Shown here: positions 36,161-47,767 of the stretch, in pieces | How the letters are laid out: every line of letters begins with the position of its first letter | Position numbering within the stretch: position 1 is the first letter of the stretch | Source of the DNA: Jacaranda mimosifolia | Lineage: Eukaryota; Streptophyta; Magnoliopsida; Lamiales; Bignoniaceae | NCBI GenBank assembly: GCA_018894105.1 | Contig: CM032133.1 | Coordinates: forward strand, 19,048,501 to 19,112,500 | DNA length: 64,000 bases | Direction of reading: 5' to 3' | Notes under the pieces: generated by a model | The model's database searches: none | Told to the model about the DNA's origin: nothing | What the model saw: the letters and a program-made list of their open reading frames with translations, nothing else | Made by a program: the position numbers and the translations under genes

Positions 36161-37691
36161 TAACTAACCAAAGTTCCGAGTACCCTCTCGAGATTGTGAA
36201 ATTGATGGATTCTTAAACTCTTCACCTTTCTCTTTGCGATCTTTCTCACCTAGGATAGATTTTGTGGAATTTAGGTTATTTTTGTTGAATTCTTGTATGA
36301 AGAGATATATAGTGGCTAAGAAATAGAGTTCTAAGATTTTATGTCACCTGTATTTATAAAGTTTTAGTGAGCTCACATGACCAGAAATTTTGTAGTGATT
36401 AAAACCTATTTAGATAGAGCTTTCAAATGATGGGAAGACCTCTAAATAATGTATCCATTCATAAATACGAAAGTTATATAAAAAAATATTAATAGAGGCC
36501 ATCTTCAATTAATTCGCATGGACCTAAATGCATAAAAAAACATAAATACTATTTATGGATTTAACAACTAATGGTTTGACTGAGCACTATAAAATTGGAA
36601 AATTTTGATAATTCTATTATTTAAGTATAAGTTTTTAGTTATGTCATCATGTTAATTTTATTATTTCTCCAGAATCAAATACCTATGTTATTAAATTAGT
36701 TTAAAACAAGATATGGACCATAAGATTAACCTTGTTTTAATATAAAGGGAAAATCACTAATTAAAAAAATTGTATCTTATTAATTATTCTCAAGAAATAT
36801 ATTTTTCTGGACATACTTTGTCCATTTATAATCCCTCTTCACACACTGCAAAGATATGTATATACATATATTTCATACACTTAGGACCGATCAATATGTC
36901 AAGTCAAATAACATTTGATGTAGGTTTAGTCCATAGATAAAATCGATCCATATCCTTAATCATCACGAAGCAATACTTTTAAAATTATTTATAAAGTGTA
37001 AAGGCTTAACACCAATGTATCAAAAACTTATCCATTTTTTCTTCTTCTAAGTTAAAATAAAAAACCTCTACCCTCAAAATTTTAATAAAATCAAGGTAAG
37101 TATCTAAATAAGATCTCAAATAAGCTCAAAAAAGTATTTAATTTATATCTAGTTTCTACTTTGTATCAAAATCCCATCAGTTAGTCTAGTTCCAAATAGA
37201 TTCCATATCCAAATTCAAGAAGGCAACTAAAAATGTCCATGAATAATTAAAACCAAGTATAATTAATCCAGTACTCTTAACATTAAACATTACGTATTAT
37301 TTCTTTTAGGAATGTAGAAGTACGCTACTTATTATGTATTTATGCATTTTAAATCCCATAAAATTAATGCTTAACTTTAATCAAATTCATTTAGTTATAA
37401 ATAAACTACACAACAAGATTCATTGATGAGATACAAGTAATGATGCTTCTAATTGAAAAAGTATACTATTAAAACTAACACTGTAACAATCCGAAAAAGA
37501 TTGGGGTGTTTCAATCTTCAACTTCTATGATGGTGCTGATTGACTAGGACTGGAAGTTGGCATACGACCTGACAAAAACAAGAAGATTTGGCACCACTCG
37601 GCACCGACCTAGGCAGAAGTTCAAATCAGTAACGAACCCCTAATTTCATAGCGCTGGTTCAAGCAAACAATTACAAGTTAAGGGAATGTCT
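36161..37691. other. AT-rich non-coding DNA; no gene seen
   Basis: No ORF of note in either direction and no recognised terminal repeats. The final 200 bases (about 37480-37691) have higher GC and a 'ctgtaacaatccga' block near 37481 that may be a degraded LTR start of another gypsy family. This is weak. Confidence 0.4.
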
Positions 37692-37696
37692 GGTTA

Positions 37697-38030
37697 TGTA
37701 ACATCCTAAATTTGATCTTTTAGAAAATAAGTCTTGAAAAATTAAAATATTAAGTTTGACAAAATTTAGGGCTCAAAAAATTAATAAAAAGGACTTAATT
37801 ACATGAAAATTAAAAGTTTTGGGATCGAATTACAAATTGAGGAAACCTAATTGACCAACCTTTGGAAAGTTTGGGGGTTTGCATGGAATTTCTTTTGGTC
37901 AAATAGGCCAATGTTAGGCACTCAATTAGTTGAGGAATCGAATTGAATAGATGGCAAACTTTGGAGTGTTTAATTGTGAGCTAGAAAAGAGTTTAGGGGG
38001 TCAATCTTTAATTTCTAAAAATAATTCAAG
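37697..38030 (+). repeat. 5' LTR fragment of the G1 element
   Basis: It aligns with 41141-41463 ('ttttagaaaataa', 'aagttttgggatcgaattac', 'aacctaattgaccaacc' blocks). The alignment ends near 38025, after which gag-like coding begins, marking the internal deletion junction. Confidence 0.82.
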
Positions 38031-38034
38031 GAAA

Positions 38035-39690
38035 TCAGTTCGTCAACCAGTATGAGGCCACTTTCAGCCGACTTATATAGTATACGCCCTATATCATGGA
38101 GGATGAGAGTCGGCAGATTCAATAATTAGTACAGGGGCTGCAACCAGAGCTCAGACAGGGTTTGGCTATTTTCAATTTACCAAATCTCAACTTGGCAATA
38201 AGTAAGGCACTGCAACTTGAGTCAGAGCTGTAGGAAATCCAAAAAATTGAGAATAAGAACCGCAAGCAAAAGATGCACCTCGAGAGACAAAGTGATACCG
38301 AAAGAAAGCAACCAAGGCTTCAGGCAGAAACACTAACCAACAAGCTCCTCAGTATAGCAAGATGGCACATTTGACTCAAGAGAGACCACAGAAGTGATGT
38401 GGATTTTTTGGAGCATCTAGCCATGAGGAATTGGAATGCTGGAAGAAATAGGGTAGGTGCTAGGGCTGTGGAAGTGTTAATCACTTCCTAACAGATTTCC
38501 CCGAAAGGAGAGGCCCCATATCTGCAAGAAGAGGAAAGCAAATAGCAGGAGCTAGCGGGAGACAGAATGTATGAGCTCGTGCCTATGCCCTGACAGGAGG
38601 AGAACATCGGATCCTAATGGAGTGGCAGAAGGTATGGTTTATATCTTTGAAATCTATGATAATGCCTTATATGATCCTGGTGTCTTACATTCTTTCATAC
38701 CAGTTGTATTTCCTCTACTAAATATGCAATCCGAAACTATGGTTTATTAGAGAGAAATTCAAACACCCTTAGATATAGGGCTAATAATAGACACCATGTA
38801 ACAAATTTTCCAGACGACGATTGGGGGTGGGGTATAACTAGCCAACCTCACCCAAATGCTTATCCAAGAGTACAAAGTGATATTCAGAAGGGATTGGTTG
38901 TGTAGTCATCAACCACAAGTGAATTGCTGCACCACATGTATTATTCTTGGAGATGAGATACCAAAACCAACACGCCCTTCTGCAGATAACCCCTGTCGAT
39001 GCTCGTTATATCCGCGCTAGAGACTAGATAGATTTTGAAAAGGGTGAGAATTCTTGGTGTATCTTATCAACAAACCTCGAGATACAATTTAAATCTAGGA
39101 AATGGAAGTGGGGGCTAAATACTCGAAAGTATTCCCAAAAGAAGAGAGCTCATTACCCCCCACTCCACATAGAAGTATTATTTAACCTTCTATGGGGACA
39201 AGAATCTTCTCAAAGTTGGAGTTGAAGTAAGGGTACTTCAACTCCAACTGGTTCTCGAAACCTTGAGAGAGCATCAATTATATGCAACATTTAGCAAGTG
39301 CAGACCTTAAGTACAGTTGTGGCTTTTCTTGGGCATACCATATCCCAAGATAGGGTAGAGGTTGATCCCTCTAAGAAAGAAGTGGTAGTCAACTAGAAGA
39401 GATCGAAAAACGTGACAGAAGTTTGTAGTTTTCAGAGTCTTGTCGGCTATTAACAAAAACTGTACAGAACTTTTCTAAAATAGTTTACCCGTTAACTAAA
39501 TTAACTCAGAAAAGCTAACCTTTTGGATAGAATGAGAAAGATAAGAAAACAAGAGCTATAGAATCTTTGTTAGAGTAGTAGAATATTGAAAAATTTGTGT
39601 ATATATATCCTGAATCTTGTGCAATAAGAACTAATAACAACTGGATATCAACTAATACAACACTTCGTTTAATTGATGCAGATAAGTGCA
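38035..39690 (+). pseudogene. Gypsy gag and protease/RT remnants
   Basis: The plus strand first reads as gag: QFVNQYEATFSRL, later GLQPELRQGLAIFNLPNLNL (about 38132-38191). The protease linker follows (DPGVLHSFIP near 38675; 'VIFRRDWL..HQPQVNC' near 38877-38930). RT tail pieces near 39250-39530 resemble the 'LREHQLY...VAFLGH' and 'NFSKIVYPLTKLTQK' blocks. In-frame stops and frameshifts occur every few dozen codons. The RT catalytic core is deleted, so it is a fossil. Confidence 0.75.
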
Positions 39691-41100
39691 GTTTACCATT
39701 GAGAGGCTTCCCATCTACTGAATAGCATCACCAAAACTAACACCAATGCATTTCCCTGGTCAAGAGAATCTGGAATAAGATACCTCGAAATGGAGATATC
39801 CCATAAATGTTGAGGAAAGGACACAAGAACTACAGGCGCACCAACACCAAGGTCAGATGGATAGCACTGAGGGAAACAAAAGACCTCCAAAATCCAAAAG
39901 TATAGCAATCTCATTGAGTTCTACCCCCTAATGTTTACGGATGAATCGGACCACCAAAAGGCAGAAGCTTAAATCAGGGAGATCAAAGATATAATCCAAA
40001 TGATAGATTACCCGAATGACCTCAAACTCATATATGATGTTCATCTGTTAGAAGGAGCTGCAGGTCAATGGTGGACCTTGGTGAGTCAACGATGGGAATA
40101 TAAGAAGATAACTCGTACCTGGGATAATTTCTTGTGGGAATTTATGGATAGGTTCATACCACGAGAAGTAAGAGATGCCCGAAAATAAGAATTTGACAAT
40201 CTTACCCAAGAAGATATGACCCTGTTACAGTATGAAGCAAGATGCAGTAGATTAATTTGGTATGCCCCACAAATATGGAGAAAATAAGGATGTAAGATTG
40301 AGAAATTTGTTAAAGGATTAAGTTCAGAGATACGACAAGCCCTTACACCCTTCAAACAGTCTATCTTTGAGGAGGTCTTAAGGAGAACCTTGAAGGTTGA
40401 ACAAGAACATCCTAAGGTATATATAGATGAGGGAAAGGATAAATGAGGGACAGCTTTTAAACTCAAAATCACCACCGATAGAGAAAGTGAATTAGATAGG
40501 AAACGGTTAAAGGTCTAATCTGGGATACCAAGAAGAAATATGGATTTTGTAGAGGTTTGAATCATGAGAAATCTAATTGTTGGAAGAAACTAGGAAGATG
40601 TATAGGGTGCGGAAGTGACCAACACTTCTTGAAAAATTGCCCCAATATGAGAGGTCCAACATTGGCGAGAAAAGAAAAACAGGTGGCTGAAGGTTCTTTC
40701 TGAATTCTTGATTGTCAGAAGAGAATCCGACACTGCATACTTTGGCTTTATACCCCTGAATGGAGTCTAAGGAGCAACAAGCGTATGGGTTATGTCTATA
40801 CCTAGTGTGTAAGTTTTTGTGAATCTGTATATGGTTGCTTGGCAATATATGATAAGTTATGAAATCTAGCATGTTAAGTTGAACTAGATTACTGCTTAAT
40901 GTAAATATTATGTAAGTGTGAACGTGTGATGTTGTTAATTGTTTGTTACTATAATGGTTTTATGGTCTTTTAAATAAGAGCATGCACTCTATCAGAATTG
41001 AAATGGAGAATATTTTAGGTGTAGAAATGACATGTGATTGAGGCAATTAGGACAAGAATGTTGTGTCTATCGGTGTTAACCGAAGTTCATCCAGAACTCA
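39690..41100 (+). pseudogene. Second gypsy gag remnant
   Basis: LIYDVHLLEGAAGQWWTLVS and a following 'W..F..EFMDRFIPREVRDAR' (about 40027-40185) are the retrotransposon gag core. 'EFDNLTQEDMTLLQYEARCSRL' then 'KIEKFVKGLSSEIRQALTPF' continue the fold, and a 'C.RC..SDH.L..CP' style knuckle is suggested by 40600-40650 in decayed form. After the upstream gag/RT piece this is a second gag, so the interior is a composite of two elements or was rearranged. The start lies in the region of 39690, not precisely fixed. Confidence 0.72.
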
Positions 41101-41124
41101 AATAAGAATCTAGGGACCAGATTC

Positions 41125-41140
41125 TTTTAAGGGGGAGGAG
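41125..41140 (+). other. Polypurine tract of the G1 element
   Basis: TTTTAAGGGGGAGGAG directly precedes the LTR start TGTAACACCC at 41141, confirming that the following LTR is the 3' copy. Confidence 0.85.
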
Positions 41141-43931
41141 TGTAACACCCCTAAATTTGGTGTTTTAGAAAATAAATTTTGAAAATTAAAATACTAAGCT
41201 TGAGATTTTAGGGCTCAAAAAATTAATAAAAAGGACTTAACTGCATGAAAATTGAAAGTTTTAGGGTCGAATTACAATTTGAGGAAACCTAATTGACCAA
41301 CCTTTGGAAAGTTTGGGGGTTCGCATGGAATTTCTTTTGGTCAAATAGGCCAATTTTAGGCACTCAATTTGTTGAGGGATAGAATTAAATAGATGGCAAA
41401 CATTGGAGGGTTAATTGTGAGCTGGAAGAGAGTTTAGAGGGTCAGTCTTTAATTTTTGAAAATAGTATTAAATAGATATATCAAATTTTCTCCCTTCTTC
41501 TTCATTCTTCCCGCATGCATCACCAATCTCCTCTTCACTGGTGACTTCTCTGGTGAGCCCGGAAATAGCCAAACCAAACTAGCTAATGCATTTTCCCCAC
41601 TCCCAGAAATACAACTATACCAAAGTTGCACCCAAACACCGGCAGCTCATCAGGGAAACGTGGAACCAAAGGTGGCGCAAGATGAAAGTGATGGGTCTCT
41701 ACATTCCGGCGACTTCTGGAGGCAGACCAAGGGTGGGTCTTGATGGGTTCAGCTCGGTGAAAAACCTAGTGGCCCCAATTTTACGAACTAGTGACTAATA
41801 GAGCTGAATCGGGCACGGTGGCGCTAGGTAATTGAAGCTGAAATTGAAGGCTTTCCCGGCGGCAATGTGTAATTGACCTGGGCATTTGCTTAGTTGAGCT
41901 GGAAGGCTTCGTTTGGTAGTGTTGTTGACTGTCTCTAGCGGCGATGGCAGCGCGACGGCAATGCTGAGACAGTAACTCCAGCTCATCGTGAAAATCGCGT
42001 GCGTGGTATTGGTTCGTGGTTTGGGGGCTTCGATAATCAAATCGGGGTTAAAGCTTGGAAATATAGTTGATATTTTGTATTGTTTAATTATCCTAAACTG
42101 TGTATTATGTTGTGAAGTTGTGAGAATGGATGTGGAATGGATAAGGACCATGCATGTGAGTTTTTATAATCCTTGTGGACTCGAATTTATATTGTTATAT
42201 GATAACCTTAGGTTGATTAAGCTTATTAAAGGATTAAACCCTAATTTGAGGATTTCATGAATTTGAGACCTAAGTAACAATAATTGGGTTAATTAAGATA
42301 ATTGGGCTAGTATTCTGGCTTGGAATAATGATATGAGGTTAATTATTTTTTTATCGAGACCAACTTAATTAGCACATTTTGTATTGATAATATCAATTGA
42401 ACCCTAAACTACCATATTAATCAAGCAAATAGTGATTTTAGACTATTGATGGTGTGGTTGTAATTATTAAGGATTATTAGAGTTGAATGGGGATTTTGAT
42501 TGTGAACCTGTTCTTTTGGACTAGGTGATGTGGAATAAGGACCCGCTAACCAGTAGACTGCTGAATGTGACTGTATTTCTGAGACTACGGAGGTTAGGGT
42601 CTGCCAACCTAGTATTAAATACGTCTATCCTATTTTTGAACTGTACTGCATCGTGTTTATTGAAATCAGTAAACTGCTTGAAATCTCAATTGTTATCTGT
42701 TATCTAATATGTACACCTCTGTGAGGGTTATCGCTTGTTATTAATTCTAAATCCTGTCTGTTTTAGAACCCAAAACTCTTATCTATTATCTGTATTCTCT
42801 GTTCTGTTATCCAACTGTCTGTTATCCGATCATTCTGTTATCTAAGTGTCTGTTATTTGATCATTTTGTTATCTAACCATCCTGTAATCTAACCGTTCTA
42901 TTATCTGACTGTTCAGTTATCTAGATATATGCCTAGAAATATGTATCGATTGATTGATATCTGTTATATGTACGAAGATATGCTTAGGGGAGTGCCAATC
43001 TTAGCCGAATGCTTCGATATATGGGACATGCTAAGGATACTCTTGGGTGTCAGTGATATGCTAAGGATACTCCTAGGTATTTGTGATATGCTAGGGATAC
43101 TCCTAGGTATCAGCTACATGCTAGGGATGTTTCTAGGTATCGGCGGTGTGCCAGGGATACTCCTGGGCATCAGCGATGTGCTAGGGATACTCTTGGCATT
43201 AGTGATATGCTAGGTATACTCCTAGGCATCTACCGTGTATCAAACTATCACGCTTGGATATGTCTGATCGAATGGAATAAGGTTGTTCTGATATGTATGT
43301 TAAGTTTGTTCCATTGGACTACATATGACTTAGGTTTGTTTATTTTGAATGTATCCAATTGTTTGAAAACTATTCATGGAGCAATAAGGAAGGGGAGATT
43401 CCTATTTGCTTAACTTGTTATTGCCTATATCTTGAAATGTTTCTATTTATTTCATAAATTATGATCTGTTGAGTTGATTCTTCCTCAACAGATCCCTACT
43501 ATTTATTATTACTAAGATCCTTCACTAAATCCTTTTGGACTTACCCCCCATATTTATTTGATTTCCTCAGATAAGGTTAAGTGATGAAGATGAACTTTAG
43601 GCTTGGATTGAAGTGTATATGTGTTGTAATAGAACATGTGTTTATATCTATTTATGGGAGCACTAGTATGCTAAGTTTCAAACTCAGAGATATTGTGATA
43701 TGTCAAATTTGAACTTAAGGATTTTAGTATGTATGAAATGATGAATGATGGGATCTGTTATATATGTAAATTGTACTTTTGTTAAGGTTTGTTTAAGATT
43801 GAATCCGTTGCTATCTCTGATAAGTTTGGAAAAATTCTTTGATGGGCCAATTGTTCGATTTATAGGTTTGAGATTGGGATTGGATTGAGTGGCGTCTCAG
43901 CTTAGGGGCTATTCCAGGTGGGGGCGCTACA
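41141..43931 (+). repeat. Full-length G1 3' LTR, 2791 bp
   Basis: It starts TGTAACACCCC and ends GGGGGCGCTACA, matches the minus-strand LTR at 31355-35187 throughout, and is preceded by a polypurine tract. A 28-30-bp minisatellite occupies about 42985-43245. Several 'gttatct' or 'ctgttatc' repeats lie at about 42780-42925. ORFs at 41456-41798 and 42929-43413 are LTR sequence, not genes. Confidence 0.88.
42985..43245 (+). repeat. LTR minisatellite, about eight units of 28-30 bp
   Basis: Copies of 'atgctagggatactcctagg' plus about 8-10 variable bases. The open frame through it reads as a repeated LGILLGIS pattern, an artefact of the unit length. Confidence 0.85.
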
Positions 43932-44296
43932 GGTTATGTTTTGTAAGTAATTATGATGCGTGTTTTGGAAAAATAAATTTTGGAAGTGGATTTGGGAATT
44001 ATGAAAGTGATCTTAGGAAATGTGATGAATGCTTATTTATATTTTGAGAAATAGATAGAAATTTTTTTTGGAGTGTGTTTGTATATATGTTTGTTTATGT
44101 TTTTCAATATTTTTTACTGAAGTGATCAAATTAATACTTTTTTGTTAAGTTTTTTGAGTGAAATAAAATTGAGTTATATCTTTTATTGTAAAAATAATAA
44201 TAAAATATATATGATATATATGTGTGTGTATGAATATGAAAAAATGAAAAAACGGAAAAAATTTGTGGATAATGAAGGATAGAAAGTGTGTTTTAG

Positions 44297-44951
44297 GCAG
44301 ACCTAACAAAAAACAACCCATTGTACCCACGGGTACCCAAAAAAATTAGGGTAATAGGCCTCATTTTCTCCACCCAATAAAATATGAGTAATTTTACACG
44401 CCGCCTAATTACCTGCCACTCTTTTACCCAACCTGCAAACACCCACGGGTAACCCGTTAATAACCATTTTCTTTTTTCATTTTAAGTTTTTTTCTAATTC
44501 TCACAAATACTTTGGAGTGTATAATACTTTTTTCTATGACAACAATGTTTAAGTAGTTTTTAAATTCTTAGTTCAAAAAACTTTTGACATATAATGGGAT
44601 TTACTAATATAACTTAAATTCGATAGATATTAAACATTTAAGTTGTAGTTTTCAAACTAAAGCACTCAACATGCTTTAAGTACTTGTTCAATATAATTAT
44701 TGAAATTTGTAGCCTTTTTAATTTATTAGTTTTATTTAGGTAACATTTGAATAATATTATGTAAATTGAAAAAAATACATGTTAATTTACTTTCAAATAC
44801 AAAAAAATAAAAACGTATTATAGGTGATTAACCCATGTAGTCATAGCTAATGAGTCAACTATCTTGTACTTAATAGAAAACGGGGTAAATTTACCAACCC
44901 CGTCATTACTCACTCTTGGGTTACCCATGGATACCCATTTGCCAAGTCTAA
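44297..44951. mobile_element. Possible hAT-like MITE, about 650 bp
   Basis: The left AGACCTAACAAA followed by 'cccacgggtaccc' and the right (complement AGACTTGGCAAA followed by 'ccatgggtaaccc') are inverted and similar. The adjoining bases share ttttag (left tgttttag, right aattttag). The TIR is imperfect, so boundaries are approximate. Confidence 0.45.
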
Positions 44952-46430
44952 TTTTAGAAAAACCTATTTTGACATTTTGGAGGAAAAAATAGACGCATGT
45001 TTGGTTAGGCTTCAGCAAAATAATTTTATTTTCCCCATTTTGCCAAAACGTAATCAAACCCTCCCTAATAAATTTCCTATTGTGTTTTGTTTTTCAATAT
45101 ATTTGGAACTCAGGTTTTCATAAAATTTGAAAAAAAAATGCAAAATATATAGTATTACAATTAACTTAAAATTAAAAACATTGTCTCCCAAATTCTCCCA
45201 ATCGTACAAAATCAAATTTTAGATCCAATATATAAATTTGAGTTATAAATAAGTATATCTTATATAGAATATGTTTAGAGTTTATAATATATTACTCTTA
45301 TTCAAAATAAATCATTAAATTACTTGAATAAAATAAAATTAATTTATAAGATGCTAATAGTAGTAATTTTTTAATTTACGTAGTTAAATATTAGAGTCCC
45401 TAAAAGAAAAAGTTTGATTCTTGATCAATTTATAAAATACGTCATTTTTTTAAGTTTATAAATTTACTTCCAAACATTATCAAACATTATGGGGAATTTA
45501 TGAATCCTTGAACAATTTATAAGTTATCATAAGGAATTTGTCAATTCATCAAGCACCATTTGAGCGTGTTACTTTTCTTGGATAAGATGATAAAAATCGA
45601 TGGCTATTAATCCATTAATCATGATATAACACAGCACTCACGTCTCAAGTATATCATTTTATGTTTTTGAATATGAAACCTCCATTAGTTTTGGGGTTTT
45701 CTATGGTCCTAACATATCGTTTTTATCTACTATCATGTAAGTGTAAGTAAGTGTTTTGTTACTATTGATTTACAATTAAATCAATATTTACCTTGGGATA
45801 TATTTGTTGTGAAAACAAATAAATTTTAATCAAATAATTTAATATTTTTATTGTTCTCTTTGAAATTTCTTATTTATCCTTCATTCAAAATTTTATTATT
45901 CTAAAAATACCCTTTGCTTGTTTGAACAAAAAAATTAAAGTAATTTAATTTTTCATTTAGTAAAAAATCTCGATCTTGTAAAATTTTATTCTGGAAAAAA
46001 TAATTTTTTTTTTGTCCTATATATAAGATTTCCCAACTTTCAATTTTATCCTATATGTTATGCAATTTCAATTTTAGTCTTATAAGTTAAAAATTTTGTA
46101 CATTTAGTCTGAAAATCATCGGAATTTGAAAATTTGGCCGGAAATGCTGATGTGGCACATTGAAAGGTTTTGAAATTGGGCATTTTGCTAAGTTGGCACA
46201 TTCATAGTTTTTTTTTTTTTTTTTGCCATGTTGGCAAAAAAATTAGTTGATATATTTAATTAATTGGCTTATTTTATTATTTTTATTGCTTAGGTGGAAT
46301 ATGAATTTTAAATTATTTATATATCACATATATTTATATAAATATATATAATTTATAATAGTAAAGAAAAAAAATTAAATAACTATATATATATATAAAT
46401 AAAAAATAAATAAACTAAAAGTAAAAAAAA

Positions 46431-46447
46431 GGGGGGGGGGGGGGGGG
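46431..46447. repeat. Run of 17 G residues
   Basis: An unbroken G17 stretch at the edge between AT-rich DNA and a GC-rich island. It is prone to sequencing error. Confidence 0.9.
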
Positions 46448-46880
46448 TTTGAAGAAAATCCACCCTAACATCCCCCACCCACCCACCCTGGTGGCCGCCT
46501 GGCCTGGCCAACTTCCGGCCACCAAGCTTCCAACCAAATCTGGCTAGGCAACTGCCATGGCCACTGGCCAACCGGCATCGACCACCTGGTTCATGGCTGC
46601 CATGGCCAACCGACCATGGTAGCCCAGGTGGTTGGTGGGAAAAGGGGTTCGATGATAGGGTGGGGGGTGCTACGGGCGGGTGGCGGTAGTATGTATATAT
46701 GTGTATGTATACATGTATATATAATATATTTATATAAATATATGTTGTATATTAAAATATTATATATTTTTTATAAATATATGTATATGTGTGTGTGTGT
46801 GTGTAATAGATACTAATATTAGTTATATACTCATATTATTATTAATATTTAATAATATATTAGTGAAATATTAATATACA

Positions 46881-47085
46881 TTTATAGTGATACTATTATA
46901 ATCAATAATGCTAATTATATGATTAGTAATATATTAATAATAATAATGATAAAGTATATATTATAATAATTTTAATTATATTCACAATATGTGGTATTGA
47001 TAATATAATAAATATTATAAATATAATAATTTATAACTATAATACATTAGCAATACATTAATAATAATAATATTAGTTATGTTAA
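46881..47085. repeat. AT-rich repeat at the left end of the pararetrovirus array
   Basis: It contains 'ttaattatattcacaatatg', 'gtggtattgataatat' and 'actataatacattagcaata' with short (aat)n runs. The same phrases recur at 54292-54388 and 60834-61110, that is at the other two boundaries of the viral copies. Confidence 0.8.
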
Positions 47086-47610
47086 GAATGCAAGGACATA
47101 AGGACCAGCCAGCAATGAAAGGCGACAAACAAGGGAAGAACCAGCCATGAAGGCGGTGTTTTGCTCAGGATCTCTAATTGTTAAGTCCTAATTACAGATC
47201 AAGATTAGGCCCAACAACGCCCTAAACGCCTTCCACATGACTTTAGCAGGCAAACCAGGGCACACCCCAAGATCCATAATTAAAATTGTCTGTTAAGATC
47301 CCAAAACCCCCTTATCATTCTATTCTTCTTAACATTTCCTGAAACTTAGCCTTTATAGCATGAGAATCATCATGCCTTATTACTGTAAAGAAATATGTAG
47401 CCCAACACAGAATTAAATTAACTTGTCATTCAAGCTAATATAAAGCAAAATAAAGAAATATTAATTCAAAACGAAAAATTTAAAAATTACTTGGAAGAAC
47501 TTCAGTCTTCTATTATATTTGGAAAATATACAAAGATTTACAGGGATGTTGACAAAGAAAGGAGAGGGAAGTACTGGAAAGCTTCTACCTAAAAACTGAA
47601 GTGGCCTTCC
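47086..47610 (-). other. Transcribed leader / 3' non-coding region of viral copy 1
   Basis: It lies between the TATA box and the end of copy 1. It is similar to 54393-54897 of copy 2 ('caagattaggcccaacaacg', 'acttcagtcttctattatat'). No ORF has support. In caulimovirids this region is the pregenomic RNA leader and terminal repeat. Confidence 0.65.
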
Positions 47611-47620
47611 CTATTTATAG
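47611..47620 (-). promoter_or_regulatory. TATA box of a probable pregenomic RNA promoter
   Basis: The minus strand reads CTATAAATAG between the end of the third ORF and the leader, the position of the pregenomic RNA promoter in Caulimoviridae. Upstream on the same strand lie TGATGTGTCATCAG (a TGA-rich near-palindrome at about 47759-47772) and repeated 'ttgacttt' motifs, possible enhancer sites. Only copy 1 retains it. Confidence 0.65.
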
Positions 47621-47767
47621 ACAATTAAGGCCGGACTTCAAACTCAATACAAAATTTTTTTGCGAAAATTTCGCATCCGAATAGTACTATTACAAAAGTG
47701 ACTTTATAAAAGTCAAAAAGTCAACAGTAAATTTCTACTGACAAGTCCATTCTTGTCTGATGACACA

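Larger units (their letters stand above)
37697..43931 (+). mobile_element. G1 Ty3/gypsy element with intact 5-bp target duplication, internally deleted
   Basis: GGTTA stands directly before the left end TGTAACATCC (37692-37696) and directly after the right end GGGGCGCTACA (43932-43936). The left LTR survives only for about 330 bases; the right LTR is complete (2791 bp). Between them lie decayed gag, protease/RT and a second gag-like segment, then a polypurine tract. The matched duplication shows that both outer ends belong to one insertion. The loss of the rest of the 5' LTR and the primer-binding site occurred afterwards. Confidence 0.85.
43937..46880. other. AT-rich intergenic DNA with MITE-like and GC-rich segments; no gene
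   Basis: No ORF with protein character. It contains a probable hAT-like MITE (44297-44951), a possible PIF-type end near 45055-45065 (caaaccctccctaa), a T-rich segment near 46005-46230 with subterminal-repeat-like phrases, a G17 run, a GC-rich island (46448-46690) and a (gt)n run at about 46788-46803. Confidence 0.5.

Noticed and set aside
41456..42260. Several 60-118-codon ORFs on both strands
   Set aside because: They lie in the full-length G1 LTR and are not kept open in the other LTR copies.
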